NCBI GenBank assembly: GCA_963402885.1
Contig: OY727098.1
Span: forward strand, 372,001-436,000
DNA length: 64,000 bases
Direction of reading: 5' to 3'
Source of the DNA: Antedon bifida
Taxonomy: Eukaryota > Echinodermata > Crinoidea > Comatulida > Antedonidae
Of this stretch, positions 1-11,340 are shown one piece after another. The notes beneath the pieces are model-generated. The model ran no database searches and was not told the origin of the DNA. It worked only from the letters and a program-made list of their open reading frames with translations. Both the position numbers and the translations under genes were made by a program. Numbering within the stretch: the stretch's first letter is position 1; each line of letters starts with the position of its first letter.

Positions 1-787
1 TTTAGAAGTATGATCGTTAGAACAAGAAATGTCTTAAGAGATTATATGAATTTACATTAGCAGCATTTACCATCTATAAACAAAAGGTAGTGGCTGATGC
101 TACAAATAGTGGATATTGTGATTTATGGTTATCCTTCAAAAGAAGTATTCTAATAAGAATAAAATGTGACATTCATTATGAAAGAGAGAAAGGTAAACAA
201 AATGGAAAAAAATTTGAATATTATTACAAAATTTGTCAGTATTTAATAAGTTTTTAAAAATCACATGATAATAGATCGACATTTAAAATGTTCAGCTTCC
301 GAGTTATATGTTTTACATTTTATATTTTTATCTTTTATTTATGTACAATGTATAGTATTGACGATGTACATACTTATTTTATTATATTTGTAAGAATGAA
401 ACTAATATATATTTAAAAAAGCATATAAGAAATGAAACAAAAACAGCAATTTCGGTAGCAAACAAACGTTTAAAATACAGTATGTTTACAAGGTTAAAAC
501 ATAAATGTCTTTTTTTCTCTGTATATGTACTGAAAAGGCAATAAAGGTGAGTGTATCTCACAAAAAAAAAAAACAAATGCAAACAAATTACCAAATAGCA
601 TGTGATAATTCACCAATCAAATAGCAAGAATTATTTAACTGACAACAAATGTAAAATAGTGACAATGTTTTAAAAGTTAGCTAAAGATGAATAAAACATT
701 CAATCATGACTTACAACTCTTTAATATTAATTTGTAAGTTATTGAGGTTACCATACTGTAGTTGCATGAGTATTTTTATTTACTTAC
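1..787. other. AT-rich sequence without a recognisable gene
   Basis: No exon with domain similarity and plausible splice sites is visible on either strand. The only open frames are short and of low complexity. If the HYR gene to the right continues, its next exon must lie beyond the left edge of the window, so this stretch would be intron. Confidence 0.5.
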
Positions 788-1773
788 CATATAAATATAT
801 GGTAAATTCACAGCTTCCTGTGTTTCCAGCGCTATCAGTAGCAGTACAAGTTACATTAGTGGAAGCACCTTGAAATGATGAACCAGAAGGTGGAGTACAA
901 TTAGCTGACAGACCAGTATCAACATTGTCACTGACTGAGGGGTCATTGTAATATACTGTAGTAATGCCTGTACTTGTGTATACCTGTCTATCACCAGGAC
1001 AAACAATAGTTGGGCTCTCATCATCTAGTATAGTAAAAATGAATAATTATAAAAATAAATAAAATATATTTGTGTACTGTATTATAACTTTTATGATTTA
1101 ATAGTTCGCTCAACTAGTGTGCCATTCAGTTTAAACAAAAACTACTGTAAAATACTTATTTAGATAGGGGAAAATAAACATAACCTTCATGCAAAGATAT
1201 ATACTTTGATGTGTTTAATTTAAGGTGTGGCTTCATGCACAAAATTTCTGTTGTTTTCTTTTTGCTTTAGCAATCTCTTTGTGACCATTATATTAGGAAA
1301 GTGGGTGCCTGTTTCATTGTTTTGTGTAAATAATTACATTAAGAGAGTAGCTTCTTCTTCTTAAAAAACATCCATTGAGATAAGCTGACTCAATCTTCAT
1401 TTACATTTGTAAACCTCTTTGAGGCCATTAAAATCTTTTTAAACTTTACTGAATATTCATACACAGTTTGCTGCAACTTGTGTATGTGTTTAATGTAAAT
1501 AGGGACTGTTCTGTAGGTTCAAGCAATACATACCTACTGATATTAATTGTAGGATAAAAGTACAAAAAACAGTAATGCCAGTGCTATCAGTGGTAGCACA
1601 AGTTACAGAATTAGAGTCATCAGTAAAGTATGAACCAGATGGTGGAGTACAGGTGGCTGTCAGGCCAGTGTCAACATCATCAGTTGCTGTTGGTGGATCC
1701 CAAGTCACTTGGATGGAGGAGGATGTTCTTACAACAGAAATATCCGGACAAGTCAATACTGGTGATAAAGGAG
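788..1773 (-). CDS. Two HYR-domain exons of a secreted mosaic protein (partial)
   Basis: Two exons read on the minus strand, 1534-1773 (240 nt) and 788-1024 (237 nt). Both are flanked by AG acceptors and GTATGT/GTAAGT donors, and both begin and end in phase 1, as expected of shuffled extracellular modules. Each encodes one HYR (hyalin repeat) domain: a start like PxLTCP or PTIVCPG, a central DDVDTGL or DNVDTGL, the CTPPSGS signature, and a closing VTC-A-TDS-G--xxCxF motif with paired cysteines. HYR domains are beta-sandwich adhesion modules of extracellular proteins, abundant in echinoderms. No start or stop is present in these exons. The 5' neighbour is probably the fucolectin-type exon ending at 3135, whose phase matches. 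The 3' part lies outside the window. The domain call is firm; gene boundaries are inferred. Confidence 0.8.
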
Positions 1774-1969
1774 CTATAAGAAAGAAGAACATATCTGTTG
1801 TATACTATAAAAAATCATCATTATGGCCGGGTATCTAGTATACTCTGGTGACTTATTTCTGATTAAATCATTAGTCTGTACATGTTTTTTATTACTCAAA
1901 ATCTTGAGTGTTGGAAGTGTGTATTGACCTACTATATACTGCGACGACAGGGGGGGTCGCAAGACTATC

Positions 1970-2378
1970 TTAAAGGCCCATTTACACTAGGGCGATAACG
2001 ATCGACGATAAATAAATAAACATGCATTTTTCTTGGATAAAACGAAAGAAATTAGAATAGTTTTCGTTCTAGAACTACAGGATAATCATGTATGCTATAT
2101 TTGATAAAAATAATATTTTTGAAAATCCAATCAAATGACGTCATGATCAATAAAACAATAAAATCGTTGTATTGTAATGATATTATTGCTCTTACTAATC
2201 ATGACGTCATTTGTGTGTGTGTGCGTGTGGAAATATTATTTTCATCAAAGGCAGCATAGATGATAATCCTATAGTTCTAGGATGAAAACTTTTTAAAATT
2301 CTTTTGTTTTAGGTATGAAAAATGCATATTTATCTATTTATCGTCGATCGTTATCGCCCTAGTGTAAATGGTCCTTAA
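1970..2378. mobile_element. TTAA-flanked foldback MITE (family ii, full copy)
   Basis: TTAA at 1970-1973 and at 2375-2378 bracket inverted ends. The arms share CCATTTACACTAGGGCGATA, then AACGATCGACGATAAATA, and the match extends through most of the element, including two internal TGACGTCAT blocks. The whole ~400-bp unit can fold into one long hairpin and has no coding capacity. TTAA duplication is typical of piggyBac-type transposition; assignment to that superfamily is inference. Confidence 0.85.
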
Positions 2379-2399
2379 GAGGGTTGTCTAAGAATAACA

Positions 2400-3099
2400 A
2401 GGTTGTAGATACTGAGTATTTATTATGCTGAATGACACCCCTAGCTAAACCTTTAGTTCACTGGAAATTACACTTTTTAGCATGCTAGCAAACAGCAATA
2501 CGATCGTACCCTATTTTTTCTGCCAGTAAAACTTGCGCGACTAAAATAAATTTTTTCCATTTTTTCGTTAAATGCAAACATCAGAGAAAGTTCCCAATGA
2601 AGGTACTTCCGGTACGGTAATAAATTATAATGACTATAACCTAATAATGCAAATTAAGTAATTAATAATAAAGTTAGACAAAAAATGAAGTTTCTTCTAT
2701 AAATATCGAGTAAAACGTTAATTTGCAAAAAGAAGCAAAAACACTGTTATTTCAGATAAGTTCTAAACATCCGTAATTACTATGGAAATTTGGCCTAATA
2801 TTACGGATGTAAATGAAGATAGGGATAGGGTACACGGAAGGGTACTACTACACGGAAATACAAAATTATGAAAAATGGCCTTAAATTTTAGAAAACTCCT
2901 GGTGTAAAACTAATCTAATCATTTGCTGTGCGCAATATATGGCATTCACGTGGCATTTTAAGTGCGGATATAAAAGTGACGAGTTCAAATCTAGTTTATA
3001 TCTTCTTTTAAATTTTCTAAATACCTTTTTATAGCTTTTGATGTTAAATTTTCAATTTTAGAATTGTCTTCGCCACTGCCAATTATGATTTTAATAAAT
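2400..3099. other. Non-coding stretch between HYR and FTP exons
   Basis: AT-rich, with no supported exon. It is intron if the FTP and HYR exons belong to one gene. It is the 3' UTR and flank of the short lectin if transcripts stop at 3100. Confidence 0.4.
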
Positions 3100-5568
3100 T
3101 TAAATGGACTGATAAAATAGTTTTATTAATTTACTTCCATATACACGGCCTTCACAAACAACGATCTCATTACTTCTCCTTTGAAATAGAATGACAAAGC
3201 GTCCAATTACATCTGGGTACCATCTGTAATAATTACTTAAACCAATGGATCCAAGTTGGTTACTGGCATCTAAAGATGAATCTGTACTATTAACAACGTA
3301 CACCTCCATACCAAAATTAGATACTAAAAGAAAAATAAGACTTTCAAGTTAAATCAACTAGTGTAGTAATAATCAATAGGTCATGTTTAACATTTAAGAT
3401 TAAAATTAAACCAAGTGAAAGTTAGATGATAATTTTTTATTGCATTTCACACTGGCCTCAGTTGGCAAACAATCGCTTTGACTGAAGATCCATGCTACAC
3501 AATGGGATAAAACACAACCATCAAGAAACATTAAGATGTTGAGGAAAAGGCCTTTGTGATAAATATCTATTTGACATTGTCGTTTATACAATTTTCAACC
3601 CCACCTCAAAATTATCCACTCAAAACTATAAACAGTTAACATAATCAATAAACAATAAATGTTCTTGTTTTTAACTTCAAACATGCACTAATATTCTGTA
3701 CTGTAAGTTTTTTCAGAAAGAAACAATATCAACAAATCAGAATACTTGAATACTGTTTTGTACATTTTTCCAAAGATACTTTCTTAAAGTCTCCAAAACA
3801 GGTTTCTTCTTTTCATATTAATTTTTTTCAAACATAGTTTTCAAAGAACCAGATATTTAGTGGCACATCAAAGTGTACAGTTTTGAAACAGTTGACAGAA
3901 AAAGTTAAAATATCAATGTTATACCTTCAAATCCATAAGCTGTATAAATACGAACAGAGGTGATGCTGTGCAGATCACCTAAATCAACATACCAATAAGG
4001 GTTCTGGTTTCCTGAAACTAAAAATAACAAACAATTCTCAATTCTTTGTAATTATTAATTAAACAATTAAAGTGTTTAATCCACAATTAATTGAAAGTAC
4101 ATTTTCTAAAATCTGTTTAATTACTCTTGAACAACCATTTACATCGTTTTATGCCTGTGTAAACATAAACTTGGCATAAAACTACATAGTAGAGGGATTC
4201 AGATACAATTCTTCTCCTTTGTTGGATATGATTTATTATAACATTTTTTATAATTCTACAACCCCAATTAATGAAGATGAACCATACTTAATAAAAAAAG
4301 AATTATTATTTGACTTTATAGAATTGAACTTTAATTTGAAGGAAAATACAAACAAACTAAAAGACTGATTAAAGAATAAGATCACAAAGAGTTTAACATG
4401 TTCCCCAACAAAAACCAACAAGTCGTTTGATGCTACAAAAGGAAGAAGACATTTATTTTAGCAGCCCAAAAATGTTTGTTACAAATAAGTCTACACTATC
4501 AAACTAGTTTGAAAAAAAAGTGTGATGTACCCAAATATGGTAGTGATATGCCCAAATATGGTAGTGATAGGCCCAAATGTGATAGTGATATGACATCATC
4601 GTGTCCATATGGGCATGTCACATTTTTTTGTCACATAAAGTTTGAAAGACAGAGCTTAACTGTAAATAATCAAAATTTAAGGTGAGCTATACTCAGATTG
4701 CACTTACCAACTGTACGTGAACATGAACCATAGTTGAAATCCCCATTACTGTTACCATCAACAGCTAAACCAGCATCATATGATATACCATCAGAGGAAT
4801 AAGTTGTACTCTGGTATGCAGGCTTGCCAGTTGACACATAGCCTTTTACAAAATAAAAACACAATCCCAAACTGACACTGCATACAATGTTAACAATTTA
4901 CATTATAATTTTAAATTATTGAAACATTATGTATTTGAAATGAAAGATTATATATGAACAAACAGACTAGTTAAAGGGCTTTACAATATTTTCAATATTG
5001 TACATTGTCTTAAAATGCATAATCTAAATTGTATAACATAAATATTTTGTTAAGAGAACCAACATATCTGCTAAAGTAATAATGCAGATTTGTGGATAAT
5101 GAGACTGTCCAAATCTTAAACAACATGTAAAAAACAAATTGGCACTGATTTATGCATGTTTTTACTCATTTATTTGTTGCAGTGATTTTTCTTGTCTTAA
5201 TAAATTTCTTTATTAATAATTATACCAATCACATTTTTTAAATTTAATTCTATACAAATGCATTCTTCTAATATTTCTTCGTAATATTTTATATAAAATG
5301 AAATTCTTCAAAACAAATAAATCCATCCATGATGGATTTGAACAGTAAGGCCTATCTATCTTTTCTTACAACTAGGTATACTGAATGAATGTGTCCCGCT
5401 AAGTCATGTACTCAGCCTAGCCTGTTAAAAGAGACTAAGCAAACAAGTTTAGGCCCTTTAATATCATGGTTACCATTCCCTTTAGTAGCCCTACTCACTC
5501 CTAGGCGTTCTCTGCGATGAACATATGAAGAAGCATTGTAGAAATAACAAAATCAGCGTTAACATCAT
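3100..5568 (-). CDS. Secreted fucolectin-type (FTP/F5-8 type C-like) domain protein
   Basis: Four exons: 5499-5568, 4708-4842, 3925-4011, and 3100-3323 ending in TAA at 3100-3102. They join in frame (all junctions phase 1) to 171 aa. Residues 1 to about 20 form a hydrophobic signal peptide, starting at the first of two adjacent ATGs at 5568. The rest is one eel-fucolectin/tachylectin-4/pentraxin-1 domain. It has STGKPAYQST near the start, LAVDGN, GSCSRT, NPYWYVDLG, ITSVRIY, and the closing VVCEGRVYG. Such proteins are secreted lectins, often involved in innate recognition. The canonical fucose-binding His after the SC motif is Arg here, and the RxD motif with adjacent cysteines is missing, so sugar binding is doubtful. 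The last exon contains a possible internal donor (exon end 3135, GTAAAT) right after VYG, in the phase of the HYR exons. Transcripts may therefore continue into 1773-788 instead of stopping here. Confidence 0.8.
4488..4669 (+). mobile_element. Palindromic MITE, family i, copy 1
   Basis: It begins GTCTACACTATCAAACTAGT and ends with AAAGTTTGAAAGACAGAGCTTAA, the degenerate inverse. The interior holds three copies of a unit like CCAAATATGGTAGTGATATG, then an inverted CATGTCACA end. Nine further copies occur in this window. It sits in the first intron group of the FTP gene. Confidence 0.85.
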
Positions 5569-5754
5569 CCTTCTTTATTAAACAATGTTTTTTAATAATA
5601 TTTTTATTAGGCCGTATGCCTGCTACCATTATCGAAAGTTATTTCCTTGTAGCAAAGAATATATTCTTTGCTTGTAGTGAGAAAGTTATTTCCTTGTAGT
5701 GGTATACTTCCGCCCTCATAAGTTCAAAAAGTATGGCGCGCCAAGCTGTCATTT

Positions 5755-5870
5755 ATTCAAGCAATAGAGATATCTTAGTTAATAGAGATATCTTAGTTTT
5801 AAATAGAGATATCTCTATTAATAGAGATATCTTAGTTTTAAACTAAGATATCTTTATTTCCGAATAAAGT
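5755..5870. repeat. Short palindromic GATATC-containing tandem repeat
   Basis: Repeated AATAGAGATATCTTAGTTTT units occur four times, with the last followed by its own inverse (AAACTAAGATATCTTTATT). The block is internally self-complementary. It lies between the FTP gene start and the DNase I gene 3' end. Confidence 0.75.
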
Positions 5871-6054
5871 ACCCTACACCGCGTATAATAATAATCAACT
5901 TTATTAAAACTATATAGTTTCTGTTTATTGTATCAACAGATACACGTTTAGCAAAGCGTCTAAAATTTTAAGTCAAATGACAATGCATGCCGGCACTCCT
6001 TCATGTTTCTAATTCTAATAATTTTGCTTTTGAAATGTACAGTCGTTGTTGACA

Positions 6055-9000
6055 TCAGGGAAATTCCTCGAGTAAATCCTCAAGAAATCGTGTTTCTGCT
6101 TCTTCAAGTAATCTAAAAATATGAAAAAGTAGAATAGATTGTTATCGTATTTCTAAATGTTCTTAATGATTGATAAACGCCTAAAGTGAAAGTGTAGTGT
6201 GTTAAAAGAATTTAAAAATGTCTCTAATGATTTACGAGCGTTATTTTCTTTTAAGAGGGACAAAGAATAGATATAATTATCAAATACATTTCACTTACTT
6301 GGTATCCTCCAAAAGCTGAAATTCAATGGGAAAGTGGTCGCTAACATCCTTGGTCTGAAATAAGAATTATTTCAAAATGAGTAAAATGTATATTATAAAT
6401 GAAGAATGGTCTAAAATGTGTTATCAAACGTCTATATATTGTAGGAAAATCTCATTTTTTTTGTATTCCAAAAAGTGGAAGCTGGTGATTTAAGTTTTAC
6501 GGATACGCGTAACCGGATCGAGTGCACATGATAATTTATGTTATTGCTTGCAATATGGATTTCACTAGATCTCGCTTCCAACATTGAGGTAAATTTTAAT
6601 ATTGTCAGTATAGGCCAATAAATATAGTACATTATTCCACCTTCAACATAAACTAAACAATTTAATAGGAAAAACATTTCCTTTCGATCGGTTCCAGTTT
6701 TAATGTTTTTTTTGTTTGCATTTCTAAATAAGAATCATTAAGGTGTATGCCTAAGAACATTGGTCTTTAGCTGGAAAGATAATTCGAGAGAACTTACAAA
6801 TTCATAGTCAAGAGCGTAAATAGCACTAAAATAGAAAACGTTAGCTGAACATGGTTTAATGCTTTTTGAGAGGAGTTTACCAGCTATAACAAATCTGAAA
6901 ATAAATAGAAAACATTTAGGAAATACATTATAACGCACGATGATGTACAAGGCTTTGGATGTTTGTGTTTTCCTTTCGCAACCCGCGAGCTTCGTAAAAG
7001 GTATGTATGAAATAACCTTCCAATATCACTGCAAGAAGCGACCTCTTACAATGCGTTTAAATATAAGTACAAAACACAACAAAAATGATGTATCTAATAG
7101 AAAATTCAAATTGGGAACCTGTGTATCTTGCGATGTATTTAATTAACTATTTATTATTATAAATTATTTATCTGCTTTCTAAATGAAATTGTATTTGTAT
7201 GTCTTTCTTTAATCTAAAAAAAGAACAAAAAAATATGTTAACCATAATTTTTGTAACTTTTGTAATTTTTCTCTATTCACTATTATGCATGTATTTCTTT
7301 AATCATGGACCATTTGTAAGAACAGTATTTTAATGAAAATGTCATCCATATAAAATAAGTTTATAAATAAATAAATAAAAAAAATATTAAGTTTTATCGA
7401 CTTTCTAAAATTTATTAAAAGTATTATTACTGCACGTAGCATATGATAGTATTTGAGTATTTATATATTTTGTATACATTGTATTTTTTAATTTCTCTAT
7501 TTATTATAATTAAAAGTAAAAAAAATACATTGAGATTTGCCTATAAACCTAATTTAAGTGTTTACCTATCGTAAGCGCATTGAGAAGGTGAAACATTTGT
7601 ATCTGCGTCATCGTCAATAAGCCAAGTAAATCTATTGTTCTTTAAGCGATTGTCTTTCCAATCTCTGACATACGTACACCCCGCATTCAAGTCACCTGCT
7701 ATTATAACATCCTATTTAATAATAATGATATTGACAATAATATTAGTTTGAAATGATACTTCATAATCAATTCCATAATGATAATATCCATTTATATGTT
7801 TTCGTCAGTATTTACAATGTTCTAACAAGTAGACAATTTTATTGTGTACAATTGATAGCCGACAATATTCTAACAAATACTTTTTTTAGTATGGACAATT
7901 GAGACCTGTATTTGGTGCAGTTTATATATAGATGCTTTAAATAGATAATAGGCCTATATGTGGAAACAAATGTAGTGAATAGATATGAAGTCATCTTAGT
8001 TCATTTTGTATCGTTTTGCAAAGCGTGAGCTTTTTATTTAGAACCCAATAAACACATGTACGTGAACCGACCTCCTGCAAAGGTCTGAATTTGGTTATTT
8101 TTCGACCCATGAATAAAGATCTTACCTTTAGTCTCCACTTCTTTGTTATATCGTCATAAACATCTGCCAAACTGTCAATTTCTTCAAATGCTTTAGTTGG
8201 TTTCGTGTGAACTCCAACCACAGCAAAGTCTTTTACAACTAAAAATAACAAACTGATTTAATTATGCCTAGCAAGATTGTTTTAATCCATAGTTATTGTT
8301 TTGTTTGCAGTGAGTACGATAATAAACTAACTTTACGATAAAAACCAACTTAGTTGGATAATTATTAAGAATGAATAAAGGTATATAACTGTTACGTCAT
8401 GTCTGGTGACGTCATTTGATTTGATTATTTTTATTAGAAATAGCAAAAATGGAAAGAATGAAAACTTTTCTTATTTCTTTTGTTTTATATTAGAAAAATT
8501 TATTTTTATATAATTTATCGTCGATCGTTATCGTCCTAAAGTAAATTTTAAATGTGGATCCTTACTTGTCCATGGAGATTTAAAACGAACTATAAACGGT
8601 TCGCGCTCAAATGTATCCACCTGAAGTTCTTCGTCACCGTCGTCGTATTCGTATGAATCAGTCACCTCAAAATAATAGGACCTGCAATTGATAAATAGAG
8701 AAAAGGAAATTTGTTTTCTTATATTACCACTTCTTAAGCCTCCACTAGGCGAATTTGTTCACGAGAATCAAAAGCGGCAGCTTACGCATGTGTATAGAGG
8801 GATTTTGAAGATGGAAACATGAATACGCATGCGTACTAAGCTGACGCTTTCGATTCGCGCGAACATTCGTCTAGTGAAAAATCATCTTTACTGATTATAT
8901 GAATATTTACACAGTACCGATACATTGTTGTATAGTAAAGAGAAATAGCCAACTAATTACGCTTACTTATAGAAATATGCATATTGTTCTTTGGATGACG

Positions 9001-10501
9001 TCCTTCCAACTCTGCTGCTTATTATCATGCTGTATTCATCTGAAGAATAACTGCAGGTTGCAAAAAAATACATTTTAACAAATAGAATATTTTTAATATA
9101 TATACTGTACATTAATAATCAATTAATTCAGTTTGTAAGTAATGGTACATGTGAGTGAAATGTGAAAAAGCATCTCTAAAATATCATGTTAAAAGTAGAT
9201 ATTCTACAGTGGTGAAATGGTCGTATTAGAAAAACACTAGATTAGTCAAATTTGCTAATCTAGCGGGTTTTTTTAACATTTGAAATAAAAATGACACAAG
9301 TTTCATTCAGTTTTGTCCTTAAAAAAAATAGTTTGCCATAGCTTCCTTAAGGTCCATTTACACTAGGCAAGTGGAGATTGACGGTAACAGATATAAATAT
9401 GCATGTTTCTTTCAGAAAACAAAGAAATTACAAAAGTTTTCATCATATGTAGAACTGTAGGATTTATGCTGTCTTTGATAAAAATATGTTCACACCTCCA
9501 ACGACGATACAACGATGTTATTGTTCTTGTTGATCATGAGGTGTCGTCATTTGATTGGATTTTAAACAATATTATTTTTATCAAAGATAAACAATAAAAT
9601 GGTTATTCTATAGTTCTACAATACATTTTGTTTTATGTAATAAAATGTATATTTATCTAGTTATCGTCGATAGTCATCGTGCTAGTGTGTAGCAGCCTTG
9701 TTGTACAGAAATGTATTGGAATAAAACAATACCTGTTTAATGATTGAAGTAGTTCCTCAATGGCTGTACCAGATTTGTCACGGATTTCCTGAATTAGAAC
9801 TAAGTCATAACGTTTTAGGATCTATAACATAAAATAATAATAATATACATTTTAAAAATGTATTATGAACCTAAACATTTTGCAAAAATACTATTTTCTA
9901 AGTTTCAATCGTGATGTTGTCAAACACTGGAATTAGTTACTGTAGCATTTCAGACGTCATAATCATAATCAGTAGGCCTATACTCTGCATAATTTATACT
10001 GTATATTCAGTGTGTGTATTAGGCTTAATACCAGGGAAGAGCTATACACTAGCCTTGATAATATGTACTATATTCTTCGTTTTAAGCAAGGGCTTATGGT
10101 TAGGTAATTTGAAATCGGTAGAAAAGTATAATATGCATTGTTGAATCTTATTTGCTTCCGTAGGCCTAATAATATTTCAACGCAATCTGAAATGTTATGA
10201 GTGTGCAAGCGTTTTCTTGGTTCTTTATTGGTATAAATTATATTAACATGGAACTACAAGTAACCATCATCATTCACGAACAATTATGTTGTTAAAAGAC
10301 AACTATAACTGGTGAACTTAAACCAGAAGACTCAAGTCTTACCTCTACAAGTTGTTCCACTACGTCTGGTTTGCCAATTTTTGCTTTTCCAAATAGCTTT
10401 ATATTAAACGCTCCAATCCTTAGTGATTTAGCAAACGTAATTGTCGTATGGAAGGTAAATAATATACCAATTAGAAGTAGTATTTTGGTTGAAGATACCA
10501 T
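6055..10501 (-). CDS. DNASE1: Deoxyribonuclease I family secreted endonuclease
   Basis: Nine exons: 10343-10501, 9733-9821, 8967-9050, 8566-8681, 8126-8238, 7566-7711, 6798-6894, 6299-6354 and 6055-6112. They total 918 nt, 305 aa, stop TGA at 6055-6057, close to vertebrate DNase I length. Residues 1 to about 24 are a signal peptide. The mature protein starts LRIGAFNIKLFG. Active-site elements are all present: IQEIRD (Glu65, Arg67), KEQYAYFY (Glu104), VGVHTKP (His160), IAGDLNAGC (Asp194, Asn196), QCAYDR (Asp235) and VSDHFP (Asp274, His275). The protein is expected to be a Ca/Mg-dependent extracellular DNA endonuclease. The structural disulphide Cys199-Cys232 is kept. The small second disulphide loop of mammalian DNase I is replaced by an acidic YEYDDGDEE stretch without cysteine. 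Introns 3 to 5 hold foldback transposons. Which DNase I paralog (DNASE1 or DNASE1L) it is orthologous to cannot be settled here. Confidence 0.93.
7290..7384 (+). repeat. Possible retroposon 3' tail
   Basis: A unique-looking stretch ends in an AAATAAATAAATAAAA-type tail inside intron 6 of the DNase I gene, like the 3' end of a non-LTR element. No reverse transcriptase frame is visible. Confidence 0.3.
8395..8550. mobile_element. Half copy of TTAA foldback MITE family ii
   Basis: It contains the TGACGTCATTTGATT core and the arm ATCGTCGATCGTTATCGTCC found at 2340-2375, but only one arm. It lies in intron 4 of the DNase I gene, immediately before exon 4. Confidence 0.75.
8733..8880. mobile_element. 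Small foldback element
   Basis: The left arm CCACTAGGCGAATTTGTTC and internal CAGCTTACGCATG are mirrored by CATGCGTACTAAGCTG and GCGAACATTCGTCTAGTG. This is an imperfect ~140-bp hairpin with no coding capacity, in intron 3 of the DNase I gene. Confidence 0.7.
9347..9690. mobile_element. TTAA foldback MITE family ii, diverged full copy
   Basis: It starts at TTAA (9347-9350) with GGTCCATTTACACTAG. It carries a TTATTTTTATCAAAGAT block and ends with TTATCGTCGATAGTCATCG then GCTAGTGTG. The right end is decayed and lacks a clear TTAA. It lies in intron 2 of the DNase I gene. Confidence 0.75.
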
Positions 10502-10584
10502 TGTGATAGGCCTAAATTTCCAAAGGTACTACTCTCAAACAGATACTTGCCACTGTAAGTACTTCAATCATATACGCGCTACCG

Positions 10585-10591
10585 TTTTATA
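10585..10591 (-). promoter_or_regulatory. TATA box of the DNase I gene
   Basis: TATAAAA on the minus strand lies 84 bp upstream of the DNase I start codon. That leaves room for a start site near 10557 and a ~55-nt leader. Consistent with a tissue-regulated secreted enzyme. Not verified by expression data. Confidence 0.65.
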
Positions 10592-10639
10592 GCCTAATTT
10601 CGGGCCAACCCAATGACAATGCATGAATAGATTGTTTTT

Positions 10640-11340
10640 ACCAATGCGAAAGTAAGTACTGGGAGTACAATCAAAAGAACCTTTATTATTCAAATGCTTT
10701 CACCCATCTCATTAACTTCCGATTCTTTGAAAGAGTTTTACTCTAAAGAATAGCCTAATAAAATACAGTTATTGTTTAAATATTCATGGCGAAATCAATA
10801 ATAGTGTGTGGATTGTTTAGTAAAAGCATACTTTCTTATAATCAATGCTCATGGTTGATCCATGGCTTATATACCTCCATGGTTGATCTCGCTCTAGCAT
10901 TCCCTGATTACTGCAACAGGATTAGATTGTCAGTTGTAGCGATACCATGACCAAAGGAGTGCCACGAGCCTAAAGGAACCCACTGTTTCAAAGGAATGAT
11001 TATTTTTTTCATAGTTATCGCTATTGGATGTAAATAAATATTTAAGTTCCAGAAGAAGGTGTTCCTTTAGAAACAACATGTTTAAGCACGTTTTTTCTTT
11101 AAAAAAAAATGTTTAAGCATGTTTACACACTCCCTGGTTAAAGTAATATTTTATTTGGTGAGAACACATTCTTATAGTTATATTATTTCGGACACCTACA
11201 TTTAGAACGGTCAAATAAGAAGAAAAAAACATCAACAGTATAAACATTTAAAATTATATGTACAGTATAAAAAAATAAGAGTAAAACAGTAGAGGAAAAA
11301 TAAGGGGAAAAACTAAGTACCATAATAGTGCACTATTAAA
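10640..11340. other. Intergenic stretch
   Basis: Lies between the DNase I promoter and the 3' end of the first BDH1-like gene. The only pattern seen is a short repeat of TCCATGGTTGATC / CATGGTTGATCC around 10850-10890. No exon, tRNA or transposon end recognised. Confidence 0.4.
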
